From Lapidilactobacillus wuchangensis (GTDB taxonomy: Bacteria; Bacillota; Bacilli; Lactobacillales; Lactobacillaceae): a stretch of 64,000 bases of DNA. The DNA lies in assembly GCF_003946645.1 (NCBI RefSeq), contig NZ_RHOU01000001.1, positions 401,834-465,833 on the forward strand, in the 5' to 3' direction. Both the position numbers and the translations under genes were made by a program. Position 1 is the first letter of the stretch. Every line of letters begins with the position of its first letter. Below are positions 45,560 to 54,897 of the stretch, one piece after another. A model generated the notes under the pieces. It ran no database searches. It saw only the letters and a program-made list of their open reading frames with translations, and was not told the origin of the DNA.

Positions 45560-45880
45560 TCACGGTTTTAAATAGGCGAATCCTTGCCCTTGTAACTCGA
45601 CAATGCGGACTACACCAGCCGCTACCACTGTGACTCCCGCTGGTAAATCAGTTGCCGTTATTTGGTGGCTGACCATTGCGTTATGGCAGGCATCCAGTTC
45701 AACTTGAGGCAGCTGCTTTAGTAAGTTGGCCCAAGCGCCAGCAGGAAGCGTTGTGATGGCTGGGCCATTGACTACTACAATCACTTCACTAGTTGGTAAT
45801 GCCGCCAATAAATTTTGCACGTTGCCAATTGCCAGCTGGACTTTTACTGCTTCATCAACATGAATAACCACCTTAACCAC
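45560..45880 (-). CDS. DsrE-like family protein
   Basis: 106 residues from a GTG at 45880 with CAGGTG upstream; a TTG three codons earlier is possible. The sequence alternates strand and helix: VVKVVIHVDEAVKVQLAIGNVQNLL, EVIVVVNGPAITTL, VELDACHNAMVSHQI, then GVTVVAAGVVRIVELQGQGFAYLKP. This is the COG1416 (DsrE/F-like) pattern, with a conserved central Cys in ACHNAM. Sulfur-relay proteins share the fold, but these stand-alone members have no proven role. Confidence 0.8.
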   Translation of the reverse strand: MVKVVIHVDEAVKVQLAIGNVQNLLAALPTSEVIVVVNGPAITTLPAGAWANLLKQLPQVELDACHNAMVSHQITATDLPAGVTVVAAGVVRIVELQGQGFAYLKP

Positions 45881-46154
45881 GGCCAACACCTGCTTTCGCT
45901 TTAGAATTAAATTGCCGATTCAACCAGATTGTTAACGCTAAATTCGCCATTGCAACCATCCTTTCTCATCGCGATATCTAAAATTAGCTTAACAATTATT
46001 AGCTAACTATTCTAGTAACACCAACCAAATTCAAACTCGATTCTGAAAAAATTGTTAATCGCCAATCTGATCCTTATATTTTTACTAATGCTTAACTTGA
46101 ACGGCACACTAATTGGCAAAATTAAGCTAAACTATGTTTAAAGGACGTGTTTTC

Positions 46155-46784
46155 GTGGATTATCTAAAATTTATCCAACAATATCACTTGAATAATCAAG
46201 TTGATTTATCAACGAACATTCGCAATTTTTATCAACAAACTAACACCATGGCTACTTATCAACATGGACTGGCGGTTGCCGCCGAAACGCAACTGCTCAG
46301 CGAAAATAACCAGCCACAACTTTATTGGGCCGGTTTGTTACACGATATTAGTGCCTTCATCCCCAATAATCAGCGTTTGAATTTGGCCCAACAATTACAG
46401 CTGCCAATTTTACCAGCCGAACAACAATTACCGCTACTACTTCATCAGAAATTATCCGCTTATATCGCACAAACTTGCTTCCACATTACTGATAACAATA
46501 TGATTGCTGCCATTGAATGCCACACTACTTTGAAAGGCCAGTTCACTGATTCCGATCTGACTTTATTCCTGGCCGATAAAATTGCTTGGGATCAACCGGG
46601 CACGCCGCCATATTTACCAGAATTACAGCAAGCATTGGCCACTTCAAAAGCTGACGCGGCCCTAGTCTATTTGAATTACTTACGCCAAAATGACCTAAAA
46701 GTCGTTCATCCCTGGTTAATCGATGCGTACCAAACCCTAAATACAATCGCGGGCCGACCTGCTAGCCACTCGCTAAAATATTAA
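46155..46784 (+). CDS. HD-domain protein (YqeK-like)
   Basis: 209 residues from a GTG preceded by AAAGGA; a further in-frame ATG at 46134 overlaps that site. HD metal motif is YWAGLLHDISAFIP, with an earlier His in YQHGLAVAAE and later FLADKIAW, as in the YqeK family of symmetrical Ap4A hydrolases. Function as a nucleotide phosphohydrolase is likely. It lacks the nadD partner that usually precedes yqeK, so this may be a second, diverged family member. Confidence 0.8.
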   Translation: MDYLKFIQQYHLNNQVDLSTNIRNFYQQTNTMATYQHGLAVAAETQLLSENNQPQLYWAGLLHDISAFIPNNQRLNLAQQLQLPILPAEQQLPLLLHQKLSAYIAQTCFHITDNNMIAAIECHTTLKGQFTDSDLTLFLADKIAWDQPGTPPYLPELQQALATSKADAALVYLNYLRQNDLKVVHPWLIDAYQTLNTIAGRPASHSLKY

Positions 46785-46924
46785 TACCTTTAACCACCTT
46801 AATTCATTTGTAAAAGTCTTGGAGCTTCAGGCCCGTGGAACTTAATACGCCGGTTGGAAAAACTGAACACACCCGCAACGCAACCAGATTTTTATTTCTT
46901 GAAATGCTACAATATACTTAATGA

Positions 46925-46963
46925 TCAAACCAGCTGTTCCCCACTAGCCAGCTGGTTTTTGAG
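46925..46963 (+). terminator. Probable terminator between HD and phosphatase genes
   Basis: AAACCAGCTG-TTCCCCACTAG-CCAGCTGGTTTTT hairpin with a T-run, 30 bp before the next start. Confidence 0.75.
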
Positions 46964-46991
46964 TTGAATCTCACTTTTTGGAGGGCAAAAA

Positions 46992-47564
46992 TTGACGACC
47001 AAAATTTATTTCGTCCGGCATGCAGAATCTGATCCTAATTGGCATGACGGCCCGACACGACCATTAACAGCTGCTGGTTTAGCAGATACCAAACATGTGA
47101 AAGCTTTCTTCCAAAAATTACCGCAAGCGCCAACTGTTTGTTATTGCAGTCCCTACCCGCGCAGTATTGCGACGATTCAGTCGACAGCGGACTTTTTGAA
47201 GTTGCCGATCAATCTAGATCCGCGATTGCGAGAACGGGTCAATGGCAGCGCCGAATTTTCACCGCAAGTCTATCAGCGACGCTGGCAAGAACCGGCATGG
47301 CACGAAGCTGGTGGCGAATCAATTGCTATGGTCCAGCAGCGCAATCTAGCGGCCGTGACTGATATTTTACAAGCTAATCCCAATCAAGCAATTATTGTGG
47401 GCACTCATGGCACCGCATTGAGTACGATTTTGAATTATTATCAACCGGATTTTGGCTACGAAGATTTCATGCACCTGATCAATTGGTTACCAGCTATTTT
47501 TGAATTTGACTATCAAGACCAAACATTGCTGCAAATTCGCGAGTGTTTTCATCTCGAAAAATAA
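46992..47564 (+). CDS. Histidine phosphatase family protein
   Basis: 190 residues from a TTG 8 nt after TTGGAGGG. The catalytic motif is VRHAESD near residue 8 (RHG variant, phosphohistidine), the second histidine lies in VGTHGTAL, and the acid region is LRERVNGSAEF. This is the phosphoglycerate-mutase-like family, with phosphatase activity on small phosphoesters. Lactobacilli carry several; the substrate cannot be told. Confidence 0.88.
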   Translation: MTTKIYFVRHAESDPNWHDGPTRPLTAAGLADTKHVKAFFQKLPQAPTVCYCSPYPRSIATIQSTADFLKLPINLDPRLRERVNGSAEFSPQVYQRRWQEPAWHEAGGESIAMVQQRNLAAVTDILQANPNQAIIVGTHGTALSTILNYYQPDFGYEDFMHLINWLPAIFEFDYQDQTLLQIRECFHLEK

Positions 47565-47573
47565 ATAATTATC

Positions 47574-47618
47574 CAAAAAAGTTGCCCAACAGTCCTGAAA
47601 CTGTGGGCAACTTTTTTG
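47574..47618. terminator. Bidirectional terminator
   Basis: AAAAAAGTTGCCCACAG-type hairpin: AAAAAAGTTGCCCAACAGT / ACTGTGGGCAACTTTTTT. It serves the converging phosphatase and lipoprotein genes. Confidence 0.93.
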
Positions 47619-47631
47619 ATTGGTATCTCTT

Positions 47632-48816
47632 TTAGTTAGTACCTGGACTAGCATCGCGAATCGTCACTTGTTGATCGTTGACAAACGCAAATTTGTAATC
47701 GCGTAAGTCTAAGCTAGTATAATTGGTCAATTGATTGGCTTCATTAGAAACTACTTCAAAGGAATCGGTACTTAAAGTCATGACTGACAGGGCCACTTGC
47801 GGATTGTTTTGTTGATCAAAGGCGTCATAAACCTGGGCAATTGTCGCTGGTATTTCAACCTTAGTGCCATTTTTGGGTGTCCGCACGTATTTCGTCAAGG
47901 TGCCATTAATCACGCGGATCAATTCATTCTCAGAAATGAACAGATAAATGGCGCGATCCATGACCCCGGCCAAACTAGTCGCTTTCGGCAAATAATAACC
48001 TTTGGCAGCAACTTGGCGCTGATGCTCAATAAAAGTCCCAGTGTAAAGTGCCGTCGCTGATAATTGGCGCAAATCTTGGATTTTGAAACGAGTCACGTCA
48101 GTACTACCATTGATAGTCTTGGTGACCTGATAGCCAAACTCACCCTTCACTTGCAATTGATCATTGGCATCGTTTTTGTTTTGCCATTGACCAGCTAATT
48201 TAGCAAATGATAAATGTTTTGTTGGCGCCTTCAGAACATCTCGTGTGTAAATTGTAATGAGATATGCTTCCGTTTCTTTATCCGTTTGAATTTCACGAGT
48301 TAAGTCAAGCATGTAAAGTTTTTTTCCACTGGCAACCACTGCCCGGCCAAAAAAATCGTTGATATTTCCCGATTTATAATAAGTTAAGTCGCTGTACCGT
48401 TTGACCCGAATATTGGCTTTGGCTGCGGCCAAGGCTTCATTAAATTGCTTGATTGTGGTCATTTGATAATGATCGCGGTCACTGTCATCACGCATGTTTT
48501 TTTGAAAAGTTCGCTTGGCCTCATCGTAACTGATTTGTTGATAACTGCCATCTAACTTGCCGTCGTCAGTGATCCACAATGAATTACCTAACTGCGACTT
48601 TGGCGTTTGGTGTAGCTTGGCTTTTTTCAAATTACCGTGTTGATCGATTTTACCAGTCACTTGACCAGTTTGAACCCAAGTTAATTCTGATTTTGCTAAT
48701 AATTGCCGCGAATTGCGACCCACATTGGCCGTTTGTGGCTGTTGCCGGCAGCCAGTTAACGTCACTAGTAAACCGACTGCTAAAACACCGACTAGCCCAA
48801 CCCAAATTTTCTTCAT
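47632..48816 (-). CDS. Predicted lipoprotein, unknown function
   Basis: 394 residues. The signal peptide MKKIWVGLVGVLAVGLLVTLTGC has lipobox LTGC with the modified Cys at 23, so the protein should be exported and anchored at the outer membrane face. A Gln/Asn linker follows and then a long soluble part with repeated strand-turn patterns (for example LAGQWQNKNDANDQLQVKGEFGYQVT). I do not recognise the family. It is likely a Lactobacillaceae-specific surface lipoprotein. Monocistronic. Confidence 0.78.
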   Translation of the reverse strand: MKKIWVGLVGVLAVGLLVTLTGCRQQPQTANVGRNSRQLLAKSELTWVQTGQVTGKIDQHGNLKKAKLHQTPKSQLGNSLWITDDGKLDGSYQQISYDEAKRTFQKNMRDDSDRDHYQMTTIKQFNEALAAAKANIRVKRYSDLTYYKSGNINDFFGRAVVASGKKLYMLDLTREIQTDKETEAYLITIYTRDVLKAPTKHLSFAKLAGQWQNKNDANDQLQVKGEFGYQVTKTINGSTDVTRFKIQDLRQLSATALYTGTFIEHQRQVAAKGYYLPKATSLAGVMDRAIYLFISENELIRVINGTLTKYVRTPKNGTKVEIPATIAQVYDAFDQQNNPQVALSVMTLSTDSFEVVSNEANQLTNYTSLDLRDYKFAFVNDQQVTIRDASPGTN

Positions 48817-48893
48817 ACTTTACCTATACTTTTCTAAAATAAAAATTGCCCGCCAAAAAAGCGGACAACAAATAACCTTGTTTCATTAGATTA

Positions 48894-49685
48894 TTAATCA
48901 GCTAATAATTCGTCTAAAACTTGCAAGACACCATTTTCTTCGTTTGAAGGTGCCCGTAAATCAGTTAACGCTTTTAATTGTTCCTCTGCATTAGCCATGG
49001 CATAAGCTTGGCCGGCGTAACGGAACATTTCTTTATCATTACCACTATCGCCAAAAACCACCATGTCCTCAGGCGAAATTCCATAATACTCAGATAATTT
49101 TTCTAAACCAGCTGCTTTATGCATTTCTGGATTGATCATATCTAAATAGCCGAAACCACTACTCGTCACTAATAAATCGGGCCAATTTTTAAAAGTCTCA
49201 ACAGCTGCTGGCACATTTTCTTTACCAACTAAGGCGGTCAATTTCAAAAGTGGCAAGTCTTTCAATTCATTTAAATCATTGTATTCACGATATTGCGCGT
49301 AATAATAAACAACTTCATCATGGAATTCCGGCATGAATTTCGCTGGCACATAACCATGAGTTTTTGAGGAAATAATATATTGAGTTCCCGGAATTTTCTC
49401 TAACTCAGCAATGGCCCGCTTAACGGTATCAAAGGAAACACCGCCACAGAAGACTTCTTTGCCATGAGCCGTTACTAAGGCACCATTCTCAGCAACATAA
49501 TTAATTTGATTCTGTAAGTCTTCTGGGAATAAACGCCGACAATGGGGATACTGATTCCCACTAGCCACGACAAACTCAATATTTTGCGCCTGCATTTTCT
49601 TGAAAAGCCGCCGAAAACGGGGAACGTCAAACTCATTATGATGATTTACAAATGTGCCATCAATATCAACTGCCACTAATTTCAT
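48894..49685 (-). CDS. Cof-type HAD hydrolase
   Basis: 263 residues from the ATG at 49685 (GAGGTGG upstream); the frame extends to 49766 without a ribosome binding site. HAD motif I is VAVDIDGTFVNHHNE, with nucleophile Asp at 7. Motif II is VVASGNQY (Ser), motif III is the Lys in HKAAGLEKL, and motif IV is MVVFGDSGNDKEM. A C2 cap (Cof type) lies between. Sugar phosphate or nucleotide phosphatase; substrate unknown. Confidence 0.9.
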   Translation of the reverse strand: MKLVAVDIDGTFVNHHNEFDVPRFRRLFKKMQAQNIEFVVASGNQYPHCRRLFPEDLQNQINYVAENGALVTAHGKEVFCGGVSFDTVKRAIAELEKIPGTQYIISSKTHGYVPAKFMPEFHDEVVYYYAQYREYNDLNELKDLPLLKLTALVGKENVPAAVETFKNWPDLLVTSSGFGYLDMINPEMHKAAGLEKLSEYYGISPEDMVVFGDSGNDKEMFRYAGQAYAMANAEEQLKALTDLRAPSNEENGVLQVLDELLAD

Positions 49686-49865
49686 GGTCCACCTCATTCT
49701 AATTGTTTCTCTTCCACCTATACACGCAAAAGAGAATATGATTGAATTATACCATCGATTGCGCATAGAGTTACGGGTTATTTTAACTAAAAAATTAATT
49801 ATTCTAAGAAAAAGTGTGATTGATTAAATTAGCTTGCCATCAATACGAATCTTTGAAAGTGTAAA

Positions 49866-50050
49866 AACAGAATTGGTTATGACTACATTCCGGGCTTGCT
49901 GGTTGTGGAACGCGCCGGCATCGATTTGAACCAATTGAAAACCACAATTGTTTCAAATACGAGCCTTCTTCTAAGCAATAAATTGCTAAGAAGAATTTGG
50001 CGGCTGACAACCACGCCCTCCATTCCGTCTGGAGTTGAATTAGTTCACTT
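49866..50050 (+). repeat. Structured repeat half A (copy F4)
   Basis: Full half A. Proximal stem GGTTGT/ACAACC, second hairpin TTTGAA/TTCAAA, distal hairpin TTCTTCT/AGAAGAA with inner GCAA/TTGC, and terminal CTCCATTCCGTCTGGAG. It faces half B at 50729-50874, but about 450 bp with two small genes separate it from the central hairpin. Confidence 0.87.
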
Positions 50051-50265
50051 TAGCTTTGTTGGTGTTTAAGGCAGTGGTAGTGGGATTCATTAACTTAATT
50101 CCATCAATAAAAATAGTTAAACAGGAACAAAAAGGCGGTGTGACAACTCTATTCGCCTACTTAAGGACCTGCCCAGCCTTTATGACATCTAATTTTTATA
50201 TTGCTAGCAAATACACAATATTTTTATTATCATCAGAAGTGTACCAAAGAGGAGTTGAAACTGTC

Positions 50266-50364
50266 ATGCACCATCTCAAGCTAATAAAAAAGCCACAAGT
50301 GACCAAATTTACCATCAAGATAATGTTGGTTATTGTGACTTTCACGATTAGTTTTGAGTGGTAA
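50266..50364 (+). CDS. Small membrane peptide, candidate type I toxin
   Basis: 32 residues: a basic head (MHHLKLIKKPQVTKF), one hydrophobic helix (TIKIMLVIVTFTISF) and an aromatic end. GAGGAG lies 11 nt before the ATG. Directly after the stop come two hairpins (GTGGTAATTAAC... and GGGGGAATGCC/GGCCTTCCC). A well-formed antisense promoter faces it at 50419-50447. This is the layout of type I toxins such as TxpA or Fst. The peptide does not match a family I know, so the toxin call is inference from layout. Confidence 0.45.
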   Translation: MHHLKLIKKPQVTKFTIKIMLVIVTFTISFEW

Positions 50365-50412
50365 TTAACGGTTACCACTTGGGGGAATGCCCTAAGCGGC
50401 CTTCCCTTTGGT
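50330..50412 (-). ncRNA. Candidate antisense RNA (antitoxin)
   Basis: Predicted from a minus-strand promoter (see next entry). The RNA would start near 50412, begin with a GC hairpin (GGGAAGGCC/GGGCATTCCC) and overlap the 3' end of the 32-residue gene. Its true end is unknown; the AATTACCACT region at about 50350-50370 is only a guess. Confidence 0.35.
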
Positions 50413-50418
50413 ACTCTT

Positions 50419-50447
50419 ATTATAACCTATCGCTTGTAGAGGTGCAA
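50419..50447 (-). promoter_or_regulatory. Promoter facing the small peptide gene
   Basis: On the minus strand TTGCAC (50447-50442), a 17-bp spacer and a perfect TATAAT (50424-50419). It points leftwards into the peptide gene and lies within the leader of the next plus-strand gene. Confidence 0.6.
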
Positions 50448-50450
50448 ACA

Positions 50451-50597
50451 ATGAAACTATACCAATCAAAACATGTTTTAGTTGAAGTCAACCGTACTTC
50501 CAAAAAAGAAAAAATTCAGGCAATCGTTGTACTTAGCCTAGTTATCTGCGGCCTAATTATTTGGCAAATACTAAAATATAAAAAAGTAATCGTTTAA
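50451..50597 (+). CDS. Small membrane peptide, unknown function
   Basis: 48 residues from an ATG with GAGGTG 7 nt upstream. A polar, basic first half (QSKHVLVEVNRTSKKEK) is followed by one hydrophobic helix (IVVLSLVICGLIIWQIL) and a basic end (KYKKVIV). It is transcribed away from the antisense promoter, whose -35 box overlaps its ribosome binding site. It is carried inside composite repeat site IV. No family recognised; it could be an immunity or second toxin-like peptide. Confidence 0.45.
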   Translation: MKLYQSKHVLVEVNRTSKKEKIQAIVVLSLVICGLIIWQILKYKKVIV

Positions 50598-50625
50598 ACT
50601 CATTGAACAACTTAATAGCACCAAA

Positions 50626-50674
50626 AATAGCGTGTTGTCACTTCTCTTATGAAAAGTTGTCAACACGCTATTTG
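50626..50674. repeat. Central hairpin of composite repeat site IV
   Basis: AAATAGCGTGTTG pairs with CAACACGCTATTT, 23-nt centre. It takes the same place, just before half B, as the hairpins at 2595 and 8353. Confidence 0.75.
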
Positions 50675-50728
50675 CGTTTAAGACTAGCTAATTTTGTTAG
50701 AGTGGTGCTGGATTCTGCAAGTTTAACT

Positions 50729-50874
50729 GGCGGGTGGAGCGCGATGGCGTCAATGGCCAAATTATTCTTACCGTCTTTAGCGGTTAGAATAAGACTCGTA
50801 TTTTAGACTTTCGCCAGAAAGGCTGAAATCGATGTCGGCTATGTTCCACGCCACTCAATCGCGCGGAACCCGCC
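50729..50874 (-). repeat. Structured repeat half B (copy R4)
   Basis: Outer stem GGCGGGT...GCGCGAT with ATCGCGC...ACCCGCC, interrupted by a symmetric GGA/GGA internal loop. Distal hairpin ATTCT/AGAAT with inner CCG/CGG. It ends 40 bp from the leuS stop codon. Confidence 0.82.
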
Positions 50875-50914
50875 AAATCCTCAGTGGCGGACCTACCCTA
50901 CTTTTCAAATTAGT

Positions 50915-53326
50915 CTAGCGAACAACCACGTTGACGATCTTGCCTGGAATCACAATCACTTTCACAATTTGCTTGCCGTCAGTAAACTCAGTGACATGAT
51001 CATTAGCCAAAGCCAACTTCTCCAAGTCATCTTTACTGATATCTTTGGCAACTTGCAATTTAGCCCGCAATTTACCATTGACCTGCACGATAATTTCGGC
51101 TGTTTCTTCAACTAATTTACTTTCGTCATAAGTTGGCCAAGCAGCATAAGTCAAACTTTCGTCATGACCAAGCTTCTCCCAGATTTCTTCCATCATATGT
51201 GGCGCGATTGGTGCTAACATTTGCACGAAACCTTCCACATATTGCACTGGCAAAGCATCGACTTTGTAAGCCTCATTGATGAAGACCATTAATTGTGAAA
51301 TACCAGTGTTAAAGTGCAGGTGTTCGAAATCTTCGGTGACTTTCTTAACCGTTTGATTGTAAATTCGATCTAATTTACCGTCATCAACGGTGGTGATTCG
51401 ATCGCGTAATTTATCATCATCATCGATGAATAAACGCCAAACCCGATCTAAGAAGCGGCGAGAACCAGCAAGGCCTTCTTCACTCCAAGAAATCGAAGCA
51501 TCCAATGGTCCCATGAACATTTCGTATAACCGTAACGTGTCGGCACCGTATTGTTCAACGACCTCATCAGGATTAACCACATTACCTTTTGACTTAGACA
51601 TCTTTTCATGATTGTCGCCTAAGATCATCCCTTGGTTAAATAACTTCTGGAATGGCTCTGGCGTTGGCACAACACCTAGGTCATACAAGAATTTATGCCA
51701 GAAACGAGCATACAATAAATGTAAGACGGCATGTTCAGCACCACCGATATATAAATCAACTGGTAACCAATCTTTTAATTTGTCGTAGTCAGCCAAAGCT
51801 TTTTCATTATGAGGATCAACATAACGCAAATAATACCATGATGAACCAGCCCATTGTGGCATGGTGTTGGTTTCTCGACGGCCTTTACGACCATTCTCAT
51901 CAACCACATTGACCCAATCAGTCAGATTAGCCAAAGGACTTTCACCAGTACCAGAAGGTTTGATATTGGTTTCGTGAGGTAAGCGTAATGGCAATTCATT
52001 TTCAGGTACTAAAGTTGTCTCGCCGTCTTCCCAATGAATGACAGGAATTGGTTCACCCCAGTAACGTTGGCGACTGAATAACCAGTCACGTAGTTTGTAA
52101 TTGACCTTTGGCTGACCAACTTTATTTTCAACCAGCCAATCTTTCATCTTCGCTAAGGCAGCCTCTTTATCCAAACCATCTAAGAAGCCAGAATTAATAT
52201 GAACGCCATCGCCAGTATAAGCTTCGTCCTCATTACCGCCAGCGATCACGGGCTTAATTGGCAAGTTAAACTTCTGGGCAAATTCAAAGTCCCGTTGATC
52301 ATGAGCAGGTACGGCCATAATCGCGCCAGTGCCATAAGTTGCTAAAACATAATCAGAAATCCAAATTGGCAACTTCTCGCCATTTACTGGATTAATCGCA
52401 TAAGCACCAGTGAAAGCACCGGTCTTATCGTGATTCAAATCAGTCCGTTCCAAATCACTCTTGTGGCTGACCATATCTTTGTAAGCTTTGATTGCGTCAG
52501 ATTGTTCGGGCGTGGTGATCTGGTCGATCAAATCATGTTCTGGGGCCATGACAATATAAGCAGCACCGAATAAAGTGTCCGCACGAGTCGTGAAGACCGT
52601 GAATTCAGGATCGTCTTTAGCAGCCACTTTGAAAGTGACTTCGGCACCTTCTGAACGGCCAATCCAGTTCCGTTGCATATCTTTAATGCTTTCTGGCCAA
52701 TCAACTAAATCTAAATCATTCAATAGGCGTTCAGCATAAGCGGTGATCTTCAACATCCATTGCCGCATTGGCTTGCGATATACTGGGAAGCCGCCCCGTT
52801 CGGTCTTACCATCGATAACTTCTTCGTTAGCAACAACTGTGCCTAAATCAGGACTCCAGTTAACTGGCACTTCAGCCTCATAGGCGAGGCCTTTTTTGTA
52901 CATTTGTTCAAAAATCCATTGCGTCCACTTGTAGAAACTTGGATCAGTGGTGTTAACTTCCCGATCCCAGTCATAAGAGAAACCAAGGGAGTTAATTTGC
53001 CGTTTGAAGTTTTTAATGTTAGCGGCGGTAAATTCTTCAGGTTGATGACCTGTATTTAGCGCATATTGTTCTGCAGGCAAACCAAAAGCATCCCAACCCA
53101 TTGGATGAAGGACGTTGAAACCTTGAGCCCGTTTCATCCGCGCAATAATATCGGTGGCTGTATAGCCTTCAGGATGGCCAACGTGCAAGCCTTGGCCAGA
53201 TGGATAAGGGAACATATCCAAAGCATAGAAGTTCTGTTTGTTTTTATCTGTGGTCGTCTTGAACTGTTGATTCTGGCGCCATTTCTCTTGCCATTTCTTC
53301 TCAACGGTTGTGTGATTGTATGTCAT
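50915..53326 (-). CDS. leuS: Leucyl-tRNA synthetase
   Basis: 803 residues, class I synthetase charging tRNA-Leu. The HIGH motif is HVGH in [17 protein letters not shown] near residue 45. The KMSKS motif is intact in [13 protein letters not shown]. The editing domain ([16 protein letters not shown], and [19 protein letters not shown]) lies between them, and the leucine-specific C-terminal end reads [15 protein letters not shown]. The ATG at 53326 follows GAAGGGAG; a TTG 18 nt upstream is inside that site. A leucine T-box precedes it. Confidence 0.98.
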   Translation of the reverse strand: MTYNHTTVEKKWQEKWRQNQQFKTTTDKNKQNFYALDMFPYPSGQGLHVGHPEGYTATDIIARMKRAQGFNVLHPMGWDAFGLPAEQYALNTGHQPEEFTAANIKNFKRQINSLGFSYDWDREVNTTDPSFYKWTQWIFEQMYKKGLAYEAEVPVNWSPDLGTVVANEEVIDGKTERGGFPVYRKPMRQWMLKITAYAERLLNDLDLVDWPESIKDMQRNWIGRSEGAEVTFKVAAKDDPEFTVFTTRADTLFGAAYIVMAPEHDLIDQITTPEQSDAIKAYKDMVSHKSDLERTDLNHDKTGAFTGAYAINPVNGEKLPIWISDYVLATYGTGAIMAVPAHDQRDFEFAQKFNLPIKPVIAGGNEDEAYTGDGVHINSGFLDGLDKEAALAKMKDWLVENKVGQPKVNYKLRDWLFSRQRYWGEPIPVIHWEDGETTLVPENELPLRLPHETNIKPSGTGESPLANLTDWVNVVDENGRKGRRETNTMPQWAGSSWYYLRYVDPHNEKALADYDKLKDWLPVDLYIGGAEHAVLHLLYARFWHKFLYDLGVVPTPEPFQKLFNQGMILGDNHEKMSKSKGNVVNPDEVVEQYGADTLRLYEMFMGPLDASISWSEEGLAGSRRFLDRVWRLFIDDDDKLRDRITTVDDGKLDRIYNQTVKKVTEDFEHLHFNTGISQLMVFINEAYKVDALPVQYVEGFVQMLAPIAPHMMEEIWEKLGHDESLTYAAWPTYDESKLVEETAEIIVQVNGKLRAKLQVAKDISKDDLEKLALANDHVTEFTDGKQIVKVIVIPGKIVNVVVR

Positions 53327-53356
53327 GAATCTAACTCCCTTCAAATTTCAACCTAA

Positions 53357-53603
53357 TAAAAAAATCCCATCAGCGTAAAAATACGCTAATAGGACGTCTG
53401 ATCGTGGTACCACCTAAATTCAGTATTTGACGAACGCCAAATACCCTCAAACCATTAACGCTGGTCCACGCTCAACTTTACTATTTTCGAGTTAAGTTAC
53501 ACAGGTGAGTTCGTCGCGGCTTCAGATAGACTTGCACCACCGTCTACTCGCTGACCAGAAAACCACGACTACTACTCCTGAAATTCATTATTAAGCTGAT
53601 ATG
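53357..53603 (-). promoter_or_regulatory. T-box leader of leuS (leucine)
   Basis: On the minus strand the leader ends with the T-box core AGGTGGTACCACG (53415-53403), then a terminator hairpin (TATTAGCGTA/TACGCTGATG region followed by seven T). Stem I with CGACGAACTCACC offers CTC as specifier for leucine. Uncharged tRNA-Leu binding would favour the antiterminator and leuS expression. Function follows the well-known T-box mechanism; the specifier is my reading of the sequence. Confidence 0.92.
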
Positions 53604-53609
53604 ATTTTA

Positions 53610-53639
53610 ATATAACCCATTTGGCCGGTGATAATCAAG
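53610..53639 (-). promoter_or_regulatory. leuS promoter
   Basis: Minus strand TTGATT (53639-53634), 18-bp spacer, TATATT (53615-53610), just upstream of the T-box leader. Confidence 0.65.
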
Positions 53640-53715
53640 AGGAAATTCAAGATTATACGATTTCGTGGCTCACGCCCAGTATTCATTTATCCTAAATTCA
53701 ATTAGTGGTCAGCGT

Positions 53716-54081
53716 TTATGGATGTATCGCCCAGAAAAAGCCAATGATAAAAACGATCAGGACCACTGACCACCAATATCCTGACAGAAAATCCCAGAAA
53801 TTCATTTTTCCTAGCCGGCGCACATAACGATTATTCTTCGGATTAAGTACGTATTCAGTAAGATCAACTTTCGGATCTTTTTCCGCGCCAAACACCAAGG
53901 TATCCAAACTAACGTTAAAAATATCCGTCAGTTTGATCAAATTTCCTAAATCTGGGGTTGAATCCCCTGACTCCCATTTGGAAATAGCTTGCCGCGTGAC
54001 AAATAATTTGGTCGCCAATTCATCTTGGGTGATATTAGCTTCCTTACGATATTTTTTTAATTGATTAGCAAAGTCATTCAT
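53716..54081 (-). CDS. XRE-family regulator with C-terminal membrane helix
   Basis: 121 residues. Helix-turn-helix at residues 5-60: FANQLKKYRKEANITQDELATKLFVTRQAISKWESGDSTPDL is a textbook HTH_3. A linker follows and one hydrophobic helix at the C-terminus (WWSVVLIVFIIGFFWAI), so the regulator is membrane-tethered. The ATG has GGGAG 9 nt upstream. It is last in an ATPase-permease-permease operon and may sense membrane stress or the transported peptide; that role is inferred. Confidence 0.87.
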   Translation of the reverse strand: MNDFANQLKKYRKEANITQDELATKLFVTRQAISKWESGDSTPDLGNLIKLTDIFNVSLDTLVFGAEKDPKVDLTEYVLNPKNNRYVRRLGKMNFWDFLSGYWWSVVLIVFIIGFFWAIHP

Positions 54082-54108
54082 CAAAATCGCTCCCTGACTG
54101 ATATTATT

Positions 54109-54873
54109 TTAAAACCGTTTACTTCGAAAGATTTGATAGCCTAAGATGAAAAAGATGACAATATATAACAACGCCCCCACCACCAACTGACTATTCAGCA
54201 AATGGCTAGTCTGAAAATAAGTCACATAATTATAGTATTGCCTAGTTAAGTTCGTCATATTGAGCGGATTCCATTTTAAAATTGCCGTAAACCTACCAAG
54301 ATTTAATAAACTGGCGGATACCGCTTGGCCCATAAAAACAATTAAGAAACTTAAAGTTGTTACCACCGCATTATTTTCAATTAAACAGGATAGTAGGAAA
54401 ACCAAGGTGATGATTAAGGTGGTGGCTAATAAATCAACCAATGAAGTCAGCAACATATTCTGCCACAAAGGTTGTTGATAGCGATAAATGGTTGACCAAC
54501 TAACACGGGAATTCAACGTCGCATAGCGTAGCACAACCGTATAAAGAATCGCCAAACCATGCAAGATCAGATTATAGCCAAAAATAATCACGTACTTAGC
54601 TAAGTATACCTGAATTTTACTTTTAGATTTATATATTAAAGTCAAAATGGCATTATTTTGAAACTCCATTGAAAACATAGTCGACCCCACAATAATTAAA
54701 ATCAAGACAATCCAATCTGGGGAATTATAACAAGTCATCGTCAATAATTTTCCCTGATGATAGCCAATCGAGTAGCCAGTAATGATCATTAATAGCAGCA
54801 GAATTAACGGCGCAATCCAGGTCAATTTGCGATGCACGAATTTATAGAACTCCTGATAAAGACTAAATTTCAT
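54109..54873 (-). CDS. ABC-2-type permease (second of the pair)
   Basis: 254 residues with six membrane helices at about 18-36, 50-66, 90-112, 140-165, 172-195 and 228-246. It resembles the lantibiotic-immunity/BcrB-type permeases (MutE/EpiE-like size and topology). It lies 24 bp after its paralogous partner, with AGGAGG upstream. Expected to form a heterodimer with it, powered by the ATPase at 55646-56533. Confidence 0.82.
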   Translation of the reverse strand: MKFSLYQEFYKFVHRKLTWIAPLILLLLMIITGYSIGYHQGKLLTMTCYNSPDWIVLILIIVGSTMFSMEFQNNAILTLIYKSKSKIQVYLAKYVIIFGYNLILHGLAILYTVVLRYATLNSRVSWSTIYRYQQPLWQNMLLTSLVDLLATTLIITLVFLLSCLIENNAVVTTLSFLIVFMGQAVSASLLNLGRFTAILKWNPLNMTNLTRQYYNYVTYFQTSHLLNSQLVVGALLYIVIFFILGYQIFRSKRF

Positions 54874-54897
54874 TTAACCGCACCTCCTTTTCCTTAT

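Noticed and set aside
50603..50806. 67-codon frame at composite site IV
   Set aside because: It overlaps the central hairpin and half B; product is an artefact of the repeat.
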